Assembly: GCA_032073245.1 (NCBI GenBank)
Contig: DAMANX010000028.1
Span: 3,304 to 67,303, forward strand
Source: QVMG01 sp032073245
Lineage (GTDB): Bacteria > Bacteroidota > Bacteroidia > Bacteroidales > Tannerellaceae
Direction of reading: 5' to 3'
Length of the DNA: 64,000 bases
The notes beneath the pieces are model-generated. The model had not been told where the DNA came from. It saw nothing but the letters and a program-made list of their open reading frames with translations, and did not search any database. The position numbers were made by a program, and so were the translations under genes. Below, in pieces: positions 47,022 to 56,024 of this stretch; the stretch's first letter is position 1; each line of letters begins with the position of its first letter.

Positions 47022-48395
47022 TTATTTTGTCAGTTCTTTTTCAATTTCTTCAAGGCTCTTTCCTTTTGTCTCGGGGAGCTGTGAGCGAATAAAAATGAAT
47101 CCGGCCAAACATATCAGGCCATACACCCAGAATGTTCCCGAAGCCTTTAGATATTCATTTAATATAGGGAATGTATACGTCAATAGAAAGGATGCTGCCC
47201 ACAGGAAAAAAGTCGATACAGCCATCGCTGCACCCCGTATTCTTACCGGGAATATTTCCGACAGTACTACCCATACAACCGGAGCCAGCGACATGGCATA
47301 ACAGGCAATAGCTATCACCACTAATAATAGCATTGGCCAACCACTTACACCCATAAAGTAACATGCTCCTAACGCCGCATATATGATAGCTAAACCAGCT
47401 GAGCCAAACTGCATCAATCCTCTGCGTCCCCAGCGGTCTACAGTAAAAATTGCCACAAACGTAAAGATTACATTTGTAACTCCTGTTACTACTATATTCA
47501 TTAGCACATCGGAAACAGCATAGCCTGCGGCAGAAAATATTTCGTGTGCATAATTAAAGATAACATTAATACCACACCATTGCTGAAATACGGCCAGTAC
47601 GATTCCAATCACCAACACCTTTCTGACATTCGGCTTTAAAAGAGCTCTCCAGTCGAAACTTTCTTTTGTCTGTAGAAGTTTCAGGATTTCTTCCATCTCA
47701 TTCCGTGCATTCTCTTCACCACCAATACGGGCAAACACTTTACGAGCTGCTTCTTCCCGGTTGTTAATAGCCATCCAGCGCGGACTTTCCGGAATAACGA
47801 AGGAGAGTATAAAGAATAAGGTTGCAGGAACTAATTCCGCCCAGAACATCCACCGCCATGCCCATGTAACGCCTTCTGATGAAAGTATATTGCTGTCAGG
47901 CATATAATGATTACCAATCAACCAGTTGACAATTTGTGCCGACAATATTCCTATTACAATTGTCAATTGATTCAATGATACAAAACGTCCCCGCACAGAA
48001 GCGGGTGCCACTTCAGCAATATATATAGGTGAAATATTAGAAGCAATACCAATACCAAACCCTCCCAGGATACGATATAAAATAAACCATGTAAAATTAT
48101 CTACTACCCCGGTACCATAGGCAGAAACCGTAAATAACACAGATGCAATTATCAACATTTTTTTCCGTCCATACTTATCACTCCATGCCCCAGCCATCAC
48201 AGCTCCGATAAGGCAACCTATCAAAGCGCTACCCATAGCCCAGCCTCTCAAGGCAGCAGAACTCTCTAATCCGAAAAATGGTTCATAGAATATCTTAGCA
48301 CCACCGATAACCACCCAGTCATAACCAAACAGCAGTCCACCCATGGCAGAAACCAATGTAATAAGTAAAAGATACGTTGTGTTTGTTTTTTTCAT
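47022..48395 (-). CDS. Sugar-porter MFS transporter (inner membrane)
   Basis: The protein has 457 residues with 12 predicted helices and classic sugar-porter signatures. They are GGLLFGYDWVVIGG (helix 1), GAWSDKYGRKKML (loop 2-3), RILGGFGIGIASNISPIYIAEVAPASVRGRF, VIPESPRWM and, near the C-terminus, PETKGKSLEEIEKE. It imports a monosaccharide or small oligosaccharide, probably by proton symport, like XylE or GalP. It is the first gene of an operon with the DUF5107 and GH2 C genes. Its promoter (site B) is almost the same as that of GH2 A. The specific sugar is not recognisable. Confidence 0.9.
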   Translation of the reverse strand: MKKTNTTYLLLITLVSAMGGLLFGYDWVVIGGAKIFYEPFFGLESSAALRGWAMGSALIGCLIGAVMAGAWSDKYGRKKMLIIASVLFTVSAYGTGVVDNFTWFILYRILGGFGIGIASNISPIYIAEVAPASVRGRFVSLNQLTIVIGILSAQIVNWLIGNHYMPDSNILSSEGVTWAWRWMFWAELVPATLFFILSFVIPESPRWMAINNREEAARKVFARIGGEENARNEMEEILKLLQTKESFDWRALLKPNVRKVLVIGIVLAVFQQWCGINVIFNYAHEIFSAAGYAVSDVLMNIVVTGVTNVIFTFVAIFTVDRWGRRGLMQFGSAGLAIIYAALGACYFMGVSGWPMLLLVVIAIACYAMSLAPVVWVVLSEIFPVRIRGAAMAVSTFFLWAASFLLTYTFPILNEYLKASGTFWVYGLICLAGFIFIRSQLPETKGKSLEEIEKELTK

Positions 48396-48439
48396 GTGAT
48401 CCGTATTTTAAGGAATAAAGAGCTTACTTTCATCGTATG

Positions 48440-48498
48440 CAAAGTAAGAGTAATTCACCTATGAAGAAAATAGACAAAAATAATAAAAGATGGACTAT
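48440..48498 (-). promoter_or_regulatory. Promoter with AraC-type direct repeats, site B
   Basis: CAAAGTAA (48440-48447) is followed 29 bp on by AATAGACAAA (48469-48478), and 20 bp later by GATGGACTAT (48489-48498). Spacing is identical to site A and sequence matches over most positions. The -7 box is embedded in an imperfect palindrome at 48423-48448 (CTTACTTT...AAAGTAAG). It drives the MFS/DUF5107/GH2 C operon, 45 bp before the start codon. The rest of the 218-bp gap holds nothing recognisable. Confidence 0.75.
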
Positions 48499-48613
48499 TA
48501 TATTATTTGTATGGGTGGCCCAATTGTTTTCTGGTGATATCAAAGGGATAACAGGATATATATATTCCGACATTCAATATGGTTTTCAACTGATTGAACA
48601 GAACCAAAAAGGT

Positions 48614-49501
48614 TTAACCCTTCTTCATCTTTTTATATTCTCGCGGAGACATTCCCATAATCTTATTAAATAACCGCGAGAAATAATAAGTATCTTCTAT
48701 CCCGATTTTATGGCAAATCTGTTTGATTTTCATATCCGTAAAATCTAGAAGTTTACAGGCGCTCTGGATTTTTAGCTGATTAAAGTAGGCAAGTGGCGAA
48801 TATCCTGTCCGTTTGCTAAATAATACGGAGAAATGAGTAGATGAATAGCCGGTATGTGAAGATATATCTTTTAATGTTAGTTTCTTTTCCAGATTCTCAC
48901 GCATATAATGAATAGCAGCCATTACAATATCGGTTTCTTCAGTCTTGTTGTTTACTGCGCTACGATATTGTTGTATATAATGTAAGGTTCCCAGGTAATG
49001 ATGAAAAACTGTCGAAGCATATAGCAGATTTTCCCGACTGTATCCCATTTCTAAGGTTCTGAAAATCTCTTCAAAAAGCTCAATCCTGTCACTGATTCGG
49101 GAATGAATACCTGGTTTTATTTCTATCGGATGGGCTTTATCCGCAGCAAAAACAGAAGCCAGTTTTCCTTTAAAATGTATCCAATAAAGAGTCCATGGAT
49201 TATTTTCATCTGAACCATAAGTGTGAGGTGTACCTGCAGGAATGATAAAGTATTGATTCGCAGAAATGATATGTTTTTGAGTGTCTATCTCTATCCAACC
49301 TTCTCCTTCCACACAATACATATAAATATACTGATTGATTGGTTCCTCCCGTTTTCGAAAATGATGCCAGGCTTTCGGATAATAGCCAATATCCGTAATA
49401 TATAAAATAGAAGAGTAAACATCCTTTTCCATTTCCAGCACTACCGATTGAGGAAGCACTAACGCTCTTTCTCCACTAAAACCATCTTTTCGTTTTATCA
49501 T
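48614..49501 (-). CDS. AraC-family transcription regulator 1 (cupin sensor)
   Basis: The protein has 295 residues. The N-terminal AraC-type cupin shows YIYMYCVEGEGWIEID and ISANQYFIIPAGTPHTYG with WTLYWIHFKG (about 55-125). The C-terminal double HTH (about 195-295) carries LTLKDISSHTGYSSTHFSVLFSKRTGYSPLAYF and CHKIGIEDTYYFSRLFNKIMGMSPREYKK. A cupin-HTH protein senses a small sugar in the cytoplasm and binds two direct repeats. It is a close paralog of regulator 2 at 60585. Both open with K(R/I)DGF(S/Q)GE and share GY(Y/F)PKA and IYWVHF-type motifs. The shared repeats at sites A-D are fitting targets. Confidence 0.9.
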   Translation of the reverse strand: MIKRKDGFSGERALVLPQSVVLEMEKDVYSSILYITDIGYYPKAWHHFRKREEPINQYIYMYCVEGEGWIEIDTQKHIISANQYFIIPAGTPHTYGSDENNPWTLYWIHFKGKLASVFAADKAHPIEIKPGIHSRISDRIELFEEIFRTLEMGYSRENLLYASTVFHHYLGTLHYIQQYRSAVNNKTEETDIVMAAIHYMRENLEKKLTLKDISSHTGYSSTHFSVLFSKRTGYSPLAYFNQLKIQSACKLLDFTDMKIKQICHKIGIEDTYYFSRLFNKIMGMSPREYKKMKKG

Positions 49502-49564
49502 AACACGACAAATCTAACAAAAAAATAAACTTGTTCAGATTTATCTGTGGTAATATGAGAGATA

Positions 49565-50557
49565 CTAATAATTAACTTTTTGGTCACTTATGTAAGGATG
49601 AATTAATTCAATCGGGTAAGGCTCATAATCTTCTTTCTCCGGTTTTTTCTTAAAGTCGGTTTTTGTTCCTTTAATAGTAATTGTCTTATCGATATTATCA
49701 AATGTAATAAAAGCGTATATAGATTCTTTGAGTTCAAGGCTCTTCTTGAAACCATAAGCACTGTTTATAGCAAAGTAATGAACACCGTTTATTTGGTTGT
49801 AATGGTCTACATGATCATGTCCTGCAAAACAAGCAATAATTTTCTTTTCATTACCTGAATTCTTGTTGATTTTGTCAATCACCTTACGTACCTCCAAGCG
49901 GTTTGGAACCGGATTGGTACCCCGCATAGTCAAATCATCTAAACTTTCATGAGAAAAGATAATCACTTTTTTATCCGTTTTATTTATATCCTGTTCTAAC
50001 CATTCTATCTGTTCCGGATTGATGAGGTCCCGGTTCGGATAGTCTACATAATAATTGGCATTAGCATAGTCGATATATTTTCCATCTTTCAAGATATAAT
50101 TACAATCGAGTACTACAAAATGGAAATCCCCGTAATCAAAAGAATAATAGGCTCCGGGCATATTCTGCCGTTTTATGATCTCTTCTTTGGTGGTATAATC
50201 CAATTCATGGTTACCTATTACATGGTAACTTTTTCCTGGATAATTATTCCATATAGATAACATCTCCATATTAATAGCTTCTTTTCCATGGGAGAGGTCA
50301 CCTAACTGAATAATAAAATCAGGATTTTCTTTTTTTGCTTTATCAATAAAAACTTCAAGGCGCTCTTTTTCTTCATGGACATCTGTTATCAAACCGATTC
50401 GTATGATGGAATTGTTATTTTGCTCCTTAATAGAAACAGATCTAGAGTTGCAGGTATATCGATTTGATTTTGATCCGGTATCTTTAGAGATGGCTGTCGA
50501 GGTTGTCACAAAAAGCATAACACCTAATAATGTGAAAAAAGCAGGAATCGTTTTCAT
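49565..50557 (-). CDS. Exported calcineurin-like metallophosphoesterase
   Basis: The protein has 330 residues with a signal peptide (MKTIPAFFTLLGVMLFVTTSTAIS). Metallophosphoesterase motifs are in order: GLITDVHEE (Asp and His), IIQLGDLSHG, VIGNHELD, IFSHES and FAGHDHVDHY. The last is the GHxH metal ligand set. A candidate -7 box CAAAAGTA (plus strand 50621-50628) lies 64 bp upstream. Substrate cannot be deduced; it may remove a phosphate from a sugar or simply be a purple-acid-phosphatase-like exporter. It precedes AraC regulator 1 by 63 bp, in the same direction. Confidence 0.85.
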   Translation of the reverse strand: MKTIPAFFTLLGVMLFVTTSTAISKDTGSKSNRYTCNSRSVSIKEQNNNSIIRIGLITDVHEEKERLEVFIDKAKKENPDFIIQLGDLSHGKEAINMEMLSIWNNYPGKSYHVIGNHELDYTTKEEIIKRQNMPGAYYSFDYGDFHFVVLDCNYILKDGKYIDYANANYYVDYPNRDLINPEQIEWLEQDINKTDKKVIIFSHESLDDLTMRGTNPVPNRLEVRKVIDKINKNSGNEKKIIACFAGHDHVDHYNQINGVHYFAINSAYGFKKSLELKESIYAFITFDNIDKTITIKGTKTDFKKKPEKEDYEPYPIELIHPYISDQKVNY

Positions 50558-50666
50558 AATTGAAAAAATTATAATTAGAAAAAGTAAAAACCCGACCGGA
50601 TCGATAATTATGTATTATATCAAAAGTATCTTCTAAAGATATGTCAGTACAAATATATGAAAAAAT

Positions 50667-50693
50667 GCAGGATAGCCATAAAGGCTACCCTGC
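50667..50693. terminator. Hairpin terminator 3' of the fusion protein gene
   Basis: GCAGGATAGCC (50667-50677) pairs with GGCTACCCTGC (50683-50693), one mismatch, around ATAAA. On the minus strand it is followed by ATTTTTTCATATATTTG, a T-rich tail. It separates the fusion gene from the metallophosphoesterase gene. Confidence 0.75.
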
Positions 50694-50731
50694 AATCATA
50701 GAATATTAAACACATGAAAAATATTAATCAC

Positions 50732-53700
50732 TTAATCTTCCAATAAGACAACCCTGAAACCTACATTGTAAACTTTCTGATAATCGCGATAGGGGAGACG
50801 ATAAGAGGATGTTGAGCGGTATGGGCGGTCATACCATGAGCCTCCGCGGGCTACCCGTTTTTCAGAGTTTGTTTCTATACTATTTCTACCATCTGTATCA
50901 TTGTATGGATAAGGCTTATAAGCGGATAATGTCCATTCCCATACATTTCCATGCATATCAAAAAGATCCCATGGATTTCTTATATAACGTCCTATCGGTT
51001 CTGAAATAAATCCTCTATCATTATACAACGTATCGCGTGGAATCCAATCATCATATTTATTGGGGTTTTCAATCACCCTTGCACTTTCGTAGTTTTTATA
51101 TGAGGTACACGCCGCAAAATCTCTTAACATTATATCTCCCAGATTAGCATATCTCGAAAAGTCCGTATCCATATTACCATACCAGAATGGGGTGTCACTT
51201 CCGGCTCGACATGCCCATTCCCATTGCGCTTCTGTGGGTAAAGTGAAATTCATTCCCGTTTCTTTGGATAGCCATTGACAGAAGTCTATTGCGTCCTGCC
51301 AGGAAATGCGAACAGCTGGCTGATCGGGTTGGTTCATGGAATACCCTTTTCTTCCAAATTGATATCCATGACGATGTTCATCCCGGCTGTCGTGCGTCGG
51401 ATCGAAAGTCCTGTATTGAGCATTAGTTATTTCAAAGCGGCCTATCCAGAATGGTTTCTTAATTTCTACTACATTTTGTGGCATCTCATCAGGATGGCGT
51501 TCACTTCCCATGATAAAACTCCCTGAAGGCATTTTTACTAATTCAAGAGTTAGTCCGTTACCCAATGGTATACTTTTCTGGAAACTACCTAATGCCAATT
51601 GCTTGTTATGTGTCGAACCCCATGAGGCGTATTGCTTCTCTACCGGATTATAAAAAGGCCATCCTTCTAAAGCTATATCAACACTATTATCATCTTTTTT
51701 TGAAGGAGTAACAGCTTCAATATTTTGAGGTATTTCAGGCAACCATTCATCATTATTTTCTGGGCCACCAAACATTTCTTTGTATAATTCCCGTAAGTTG
51801 TTGCTTGGAATAGTTTTGTCAAAATTTGGAATATCAGAACGTCTGCCGTGAAAAGGCGCATTAAAATCAATCCAACATGCAATTTTCTCCCATGATTCAC
51901 GATCCATTTCTACGTTGTAGTGTCCTTTCTGAAGTATTTGCATCAATTCGGTCTGATCGGCATGTACATCCATCGGTACTAACATATTCATATCACTCTC
52001 GATACCCGGACGGCGTACGTACCGGTGTAGATTGGCATAAGATTCAGTAAAGTGGCCTCCGTAATCACTGCCGGCACGTCCGCTTATCTGTGATTTCCAG
52101 TCTTTAATATAACGGTCTCCTTTCAGATAAGGCCTGTCCAGTTTATCATTCCCATGGCAAGAAATACAATATTTATCCAATATGGGTTGTATTTCATGCC
52201 TGTAACTGAAACCACGTGTTTCGCCATACCATTTTTGAATAGATTGAGGAGCTTTTTTCGAAGCTTCTGTTCTTCGGGGAACAGGTACCATATTTTTATC
52301 TTCATGACATCCGATACAAGATAATGTTTCTCCGGGCATTCCGGTAAACCAGCTTCGCATCACTTGTAATGCTTTTCCTTCTTCATCCAATGGCTGGACA
52401 AAAACGGCTGTGTTAGCAGGTATTGTAAACATAGCTGAACCATCTTCTTCTACATCAACTTCACCCAGAATTTTTTTGATATCCCAAGGTCCGTCCATAC
52501 CAATAGTACCTAATAAGCCTCCTTGTTGCCATGGACTGAAAACATAAGACCCAATACGCAGTTTTTTTACCGTACCACGCGGAATGCCTTTTAATCCGTC
52601 ACCAATATAAATATCTTGCATAAATACTGTGGCTGTTTTTGATTCCAGATTTATCCTATCCGGTATAACTGATGGAGCTTTTGTCTTTTCCATCAGTACA
52701 GGTTCCAAATAGGCAACACCTTCTTCTTCTGCTATGAGTGTACGGTTATCAAACCTATCCACAAGATACACCCCCCATAGAGACTTAGGACTCTCTTTCA
52801 TGGATACCAGATAATAATTCTCATCCAATGGAAATGGCTGAAGGAATTGTGGCCATACACCATCCGGCAGGCGGTCACGAACCAATGGTTCTACTTTTCT
52901 TCCTTCATAAGGAATTTCGGCAACAACTCCTTCTGCCTCTTTTCTTCCTTTCCGGATGTCCAACACAAGCATTCTTCCACTCCGTGAAACGCTATGATGG
53001 CCTGTTGCAATCCCTACTACCATGGATGGTTGTCCGGGTATAGGCCGTGCATTAAAGAAAGAGGTTGGAAAGTATGAATTCGTACCATAAAATGCACTTT
53101 GGGAGGTTCCGTCGGGATTCATAGTAAATAAAAGCCTTGAGTTAGAGTGGGGGATGTCCGCATATTCCCATCGCTGATAAAGAACGGTTCCATTATCCAT
53201 CATAACGGGCCCCCAGTTACTGTCTTGATCATAAGTGAGTTGTCTTGTTTGCCCTGTTTTCGGGTCGTAAGAGAACATTCCGCACATTTTATTGCCGCCG
53301 TTCGTACAGGGTAATCCCAGGAATGTTCCGGTAGAGCAAAATAATAAGCGTCCATCTGGAGTATAACATCCGTCGAAGCTATCAAAGTCTTTATAACTTT
53401 CAGGTGTTACCTGCCGGCTTGTTCCTGTTTTCAGATCAAATTCAAATAAATGCCACTTATTATATGTTCCAATGGAAGAATATAAAAGGCGGTCACCATC
53501 AAAATGCGGTTCCGGATCGGTAATAATCATTCCCGGTGATGGTTTATATAAAACCGATTGAGTGATTTTTGACGGATTGATTTGTAAGGTTACAAATTCA
53601 TTTATCCATGAATTCTTTGGATCACGTATTTCCGAATTGTTCTGAAAGTTAGACGGTGCAATTCCAAGAGACCCACTCATAGCTGTACGTGCTTTATCTC

Positions 53701-54061
53701 CTAATGTTCTACGTATAGCAACCACATTTTTATTTGATAAAAGAGGATTTGCCAATAATCCGGCATCCAGTTTTCGTAAGAGATTCTCTGCTTCTTTAGA
53801 AGCTTTTCTATCTCCTGTTTTTAATCTTATTATCAGTTCATCCTTGTTGGTTTCAAGTTCAGTAACATTCTTTTCCCAATCGGAATCTATCTTATAACTG
53901 GCTGCATATCTTTTTTGTATATCTTTTACTGCCGAACGGTATTTTTCGGGCATATAATAATTGAGTCTATTAATCAGAGTTTGATTAGTTTCCTGAGCAA
54001 ATGTGAAGAAAGGGTATAACATCCCTACTATAAAAATAAATACAAAGTATGTCTTTTTCAT
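50732..54061 (-). CDS. Exported propeller / haem-motif / FGE-like fusion protein
   Basis: The start chosen is the ATG at 54059-54061 (MKKTYFVFIFIVGMLYPFFTFA), giving a signal peptide. The product has 1109 residues. A helical region (about 25-110) precedes a TolB-like propeller (about 165-450; LLYSSIGTYNKWHLFEFDLKTG). A domain like that of hydrazine-synthase alpha follows (about 480-580; DIYIGDGLKGIPRGTVKKLRIG). Then come two CxxCH haem c motifs, CIGCH (about 582) and CISCH (about 632). The last 270 residues are an FGE-sulfatase/SUMF1 domain (PSGSFIMGSERHPDEMP, LPTEAQWEWACRAG, ARGGSWYDRPYRST). The usual catalytic Cys pair of FGE is absent. No sulfatase is found in the window. It is driven by site C and therefore co-regulated with the methyltransferase operon. 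Confidence 0.75.
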   Translation of the reverse strand: MKKTYFVFIFIVGMLYPFFTFAQETNQTLINRLNYYMPEKYRSAVKDIQKRYAASYKIDSDWEKNVTELETNKDELIIRLKTGDRKASKEAENLLRKLDAGLLANPLLSNKNVVAIRRTLGDKARTAMSGSLGIAPSNFQNNSEIRDPKNSWINEFVTLQINPSKITQSVLYKPSPGMIITDPEPHFDGDRLLYSSIGTYNKWHLFEFDLKTGTSRQVTPESYKDFDSFDGCYTPDGRLLFCSTGTFLGLPCTNGGNKMCGMFSYDPKTGQTRQLTYDQDSNWGPVMMDNGTVLYQRWEYADIPHSNSRLLFTMNPDGTSQSAFYGTNSYFPTSFFNARPIPGQPSMVVGIATGHHSVSRSGRMLVLDIRKGRKEAEGVVAEIPYEGRKVEPLVRDRLPDGVWPQFLQPFPLDENYYLVSMKESPKSLWGVYLVDRFDNRTLIAEEEGVAYLEPVLMEKTKAPSVIPDRINLESKTATVFMQDIYIGDGLKGIPRGTVKKLRIGSYVFSPWQQGGLLGTIGMDGPWDIKKILGEVDVEEDGSAMFTIPANTAVFVQPLDEEGKALQVMRSWFTGMPGETLSCIGCHEDKNMVPVPRRTEASKKAPQSIQKWYGETRGFSYRHEIQPILDKYCISCHGNDKLDRPYLKGDRYIKDWKSQISGRAGSDYGGHFTESYANLHRYVRRPGIESDMNMLVPMDVHADQTELMQILQKGHYNVEMDRESWEKIACWIDFNAPFHGRRSDIPNFDKTIPSNNLRELYKEMFGGPENNDEWLPEIPQNIEAVTPSKKDDNSVDIALEGWPFYNPVEKQYASWGSTHNKQLALGSFQKSIPLGNGLTLELVKMPSGSFIMGSERHPDEMPQNVVEIKKPFWIGRFEITNAQYRTFDPTHDSRDEHRHGYQFGRKGYSMNQPDQPAVRISWQDAIDFCQWLSKETGMNFTLPTEAQWEWACRAGSDTPFWYGNMDTDFSRYANLGDIMLRDFAACTSYKNYESARVIENPNKYDDWIPRDTLYNDRGFISEPIGRYIRNPWDLFDMHGNVWEWTLSAYKPYPYNDTDGRNSIETNSEKRVARGGSWYDRPYRSTSSYRLPYRDYQKVYNVGFRVVLLED

Positions 54062-54103
54062 ATATACTGGTTTAGATTTATACATCTACAAAATCCCTAT
54101 TTA

Positions 54104-54163
54104 CAAAAGTAAAGCCATAGAAACTTTCAAGCAATGGACAATCTTATATTTATGATGGATTAT
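54104..54163 (-). promoter_or_regulatory. Promoter with AraC-type direct repeats, site C
   Basis: CAAAAGTA (54104-54111; minus strand TACTTTTG, full match to TAnnTTTG) is followed 29 bp on by AATGGACAAT (54133-54142), and 21 bp later by GATGGATTAT (54154-54163). Spacing matches the other sites to one base. It lies 43 bp before the fusion gene start. Confidence 0.75.
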
Positions 54164-54294
54164 TATATTATTATAGATTATATTACATTGATAATTTTTC
54201 ATAATGCATTTGTTTCTCTTTTATCATTCTTCCTACTTCCTTTAAACAGGCTACTTAGGTCAATTATGTTTAGCTTTTGCGTATGAATACGGTA

Positions 54295-54999
54295 TTAGTC
54301 TGTCTTTTTCTTGTTTTTTATACAAGTGGCCATTGAACATATTTCACAGCTGTATGCTCGTTTTCTAACATTTTCTCCAATGCCGATAATACCACTTACT
54401 GATTTTATGGGTAACATCAGGAAAGAAGAGGTTAGCTTAATTCCACAAAATCCGGGATGGAAAAAAGCAAATATCTTTTCTTGTTCGGTAAGCGCCCAGT
54501 CACAATAACCGGGGCTATAGTTATAGCTTATTTGTATCCCTTCTGGATTCATCTTTTTTTCCAGCTCTTTCATCATAATGCTAATACAAGCTTCTACGAG
54601 AACCGAACCTAAGCTGTTGGCAATAAAAGCTTTTACCATATCATCCTTTTCCTGTAAAAAGTGGATATACTTGTCAAAGCCTTCTCCTATTGTAGCTGCA
54701 AACACAGCAAAATAATCCGCTTCGCGAAGAGCTGACGTTATAATATAGCCTGTACTGAATATTGTTTCTCCGGCCCGTAAATGGCTTTTGTCCTTTCGTC
54801 CTCCATGTAAAATTGTATACCCATATTCCGGAGTACTTATTTCTTTAAGTTCTTCCAGAATTTCCATAATCATGTTTTGAATATCGGAATCCGGTTCCTG
54901 ATTTCCATACCCCATTAAAAGATATAATTCTTTCATGTCAACAAGCAGGGTGGAAAAAGGACAACTTGTACTTTTAGGAGGAAAAAATCCAATATCCAT
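54295..54999 (-). CDS. MetH-type reactivation domain protein for a corrinoid methyltransferase system
   Basis: The protein has 234 residues, consisting of the vitamin B12-dependent methionine synthase activation domain fold without the rest of MetH. Motifs are SALREADYFAVFAATIGEGFDKYI (near 87-110), NSLGSVLVEACISIMM, YNYSPGYCDWALTEQEKIFAFF (near 158-180) and SFLMLPIKSVSGIIGIG. It binds AdoMet and remethylates cob(II)alamin after accidental oxidation. The C-terminus has a CEICSMATC cluster, suggesting a metal or redox site. Overlap of stop and start (TAATG) with the gene before shows translational coupling. It is the last gene of the seven-gene operon starting at the GH29 gene. A classical RamA-type ferredoxin activator is not present, so this protein likely fills that role. 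Confidence 0.8.
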   Translation of the reverse strand: MDIGFFPPKSTSCPFSTLLVDMKELYLLMGYGNQEPDSDIQNMIMEILEELKEISTPEYGYTILHGGRKDKSHLRAGETIFSTGYIITSALREADYFAVFAATIGEGFDKYIHFLQEKDDMVKAFIANSLGSVLVEACISIMMKELEKKMNPEGIQISYNYSPGYCDWALTEQEKIFAFFHPGFCGIKLTSSFLMLPIKSVSGIIGIGENVRKRAYSCEICSMATCIKNKKKTD

Positions 55000-56021
55000 T
55001 AATGTCGATTTATAGAGTTATTATACGTTTCTAATGTGTTATAAAATGCCTCAATATTTGCATGCGGAGTATATGGAGGAATATCACATCCGGAAGATAA
55101 TACAAAGTTAGGATTGGAGGCTGTATGATTTAATAAATCAAGTACAGCGTTTTTCATTTGTACAGGTGTTGCCGCTTTGAACAATCCTACAGGATCTATA
55201 TTCCCCATGCACAGCACATCCGGAGGAAGCTCGTCTAATGCTGCTTTCATATCCATCATATTACCAAAATGATAAGCGGCTGCTCCGGTATCAAGCATGG
55301 CTCCGGTACAATGACCGGTGTTTCCACAATTATGGAGTACAATCATAAAGTTTTCATCTTGTAGGGCTTCCACTATGGGACGAATATATAAAGATGAAAA
55401 TTCACTGCAACCATCCGCCGAAAGTAATCCGGCAGCTGGCTCGGCAATAACAATTCCATTGATTCCCTGTTCTTTTAATGCTGTGCAATAATTGAGAAGA
55501 AATTCGGAACATTTACTTAATAAGGCTTTTGCAGTATCCGGCTCACAATAACATGCCATCATAATTTCCGACATATCATACAAACGACCAGCTAAAGAGA
55601 AGGGGCCTATACATCCTCCCAGTACAGGCTTATCATGAATATGAGTGGCTGTGAGTTTATTAGCCAATAGATACTGAGCAAGCCTTCCTGCTGTCATATC
55701 AGGTATAGAAAGGGATGAAACAGATCCCATGTCAGATACTAATCTCCCGGTTACTGTCGGGATTTCTTCCGGATAAAAAGCGACGTTTGCCCCGAAGGCT
55801 TCAGCTTCTACTGTGAGATCCATAATTACCGTACAAGCTGCAGCAGGGTATTTTTTATCAAGGGCATGGATTGCTTCAAAATGAACATTTCCATCCGTTA
55901 CAGCTTCATACACTGATTTACCAATAAGTTCAATTCCCGGGTGTGTCATAATGGGAATGGCAATGCGTTCCTTTTGGTTTATGACATCTGATACCCATTG
56001 TTGCATATTTATCTTTCCCAT
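54999..56021 (-). CDS. UroD-family methyltransferase, MtaA-like (methylcorrinoid to acceptor)
   Basis: The protein has 340 residues, a TIM barrel of the UroD/MtaA/CmuA family. The zinc ligand set typical of MtaA-type enzymes is intact: HNCGNT (His230, Cys232) and SSGCDIPPYTPHANI (Cys312). CMGNIDP lies at 271-277. MtaA-like proteins take a methyl group from a corrinoid protein and pass it to a thiol acceptor; in methanogens this is coenzyme M. The acceptor here is unknown. The gene is 3 bp after the corrinoid protein gene and overlaps the activation gene by 1 bp. The three thus form a tight unit. Confidence 0.8.
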   Translation of the reverse strand: MGKINMQQWVSDVINQKERIAIPIMTHPGIELIGKSVYEAVTDGNVHFEAIHALDKKYPAAACTVIMDLTVEAEAFGANVAFYPEEIPTVTGRLVSDMGSVSSLSIPDMTAGRLAQYLLANKLTATHIHDKPVLGGCIGPFSLAGRLYDMSEIMMACYCEPDTAKALLSKCSEFLLNYCTALKEQGINGIVIAEPAAGLLSADGCSEFSSLYIRPIVEALQDENFMIVLHNCGNTGHCTGAMLDTGAAAYHFGNMMDMKAALDELPPDVLCMGNIDPVGLFKAATPVQMKNAVLDLLNHTASNPNFVLSSGCDIPPYTPHANIEAFYNTLETYNNSINRH

Positions 56022-56024
56022 ATC

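Noticed and set aside
48437..48673. Small plus-strand open frame near the MFS promoter
   Set aside because: It overlaps the AraC regulator 1 coding end and lies across promoter site B; codon content does not look coding.
49509..49516. CAAATCTA as promoter for AraC regulator 1
   Set aside because: It matches the -7 consensus, but the start would be almost leaderless and no operator repeats follow at 29 bp. It was left unannotated.
50621..50650. A fifth AraC-type site before the metallophosphoesterase gene
   Set aside because: A good -7 box is present at 50621, but the sequence 29 bp upstream has no match to the repeats.
50732..54061. Fusion protein as an active formylglycine-generating enzyme for a sulfatase
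   Set aside because: The C-terminal active-site Cys pair is missing and no sulfatase with CxPxR was found in the window.
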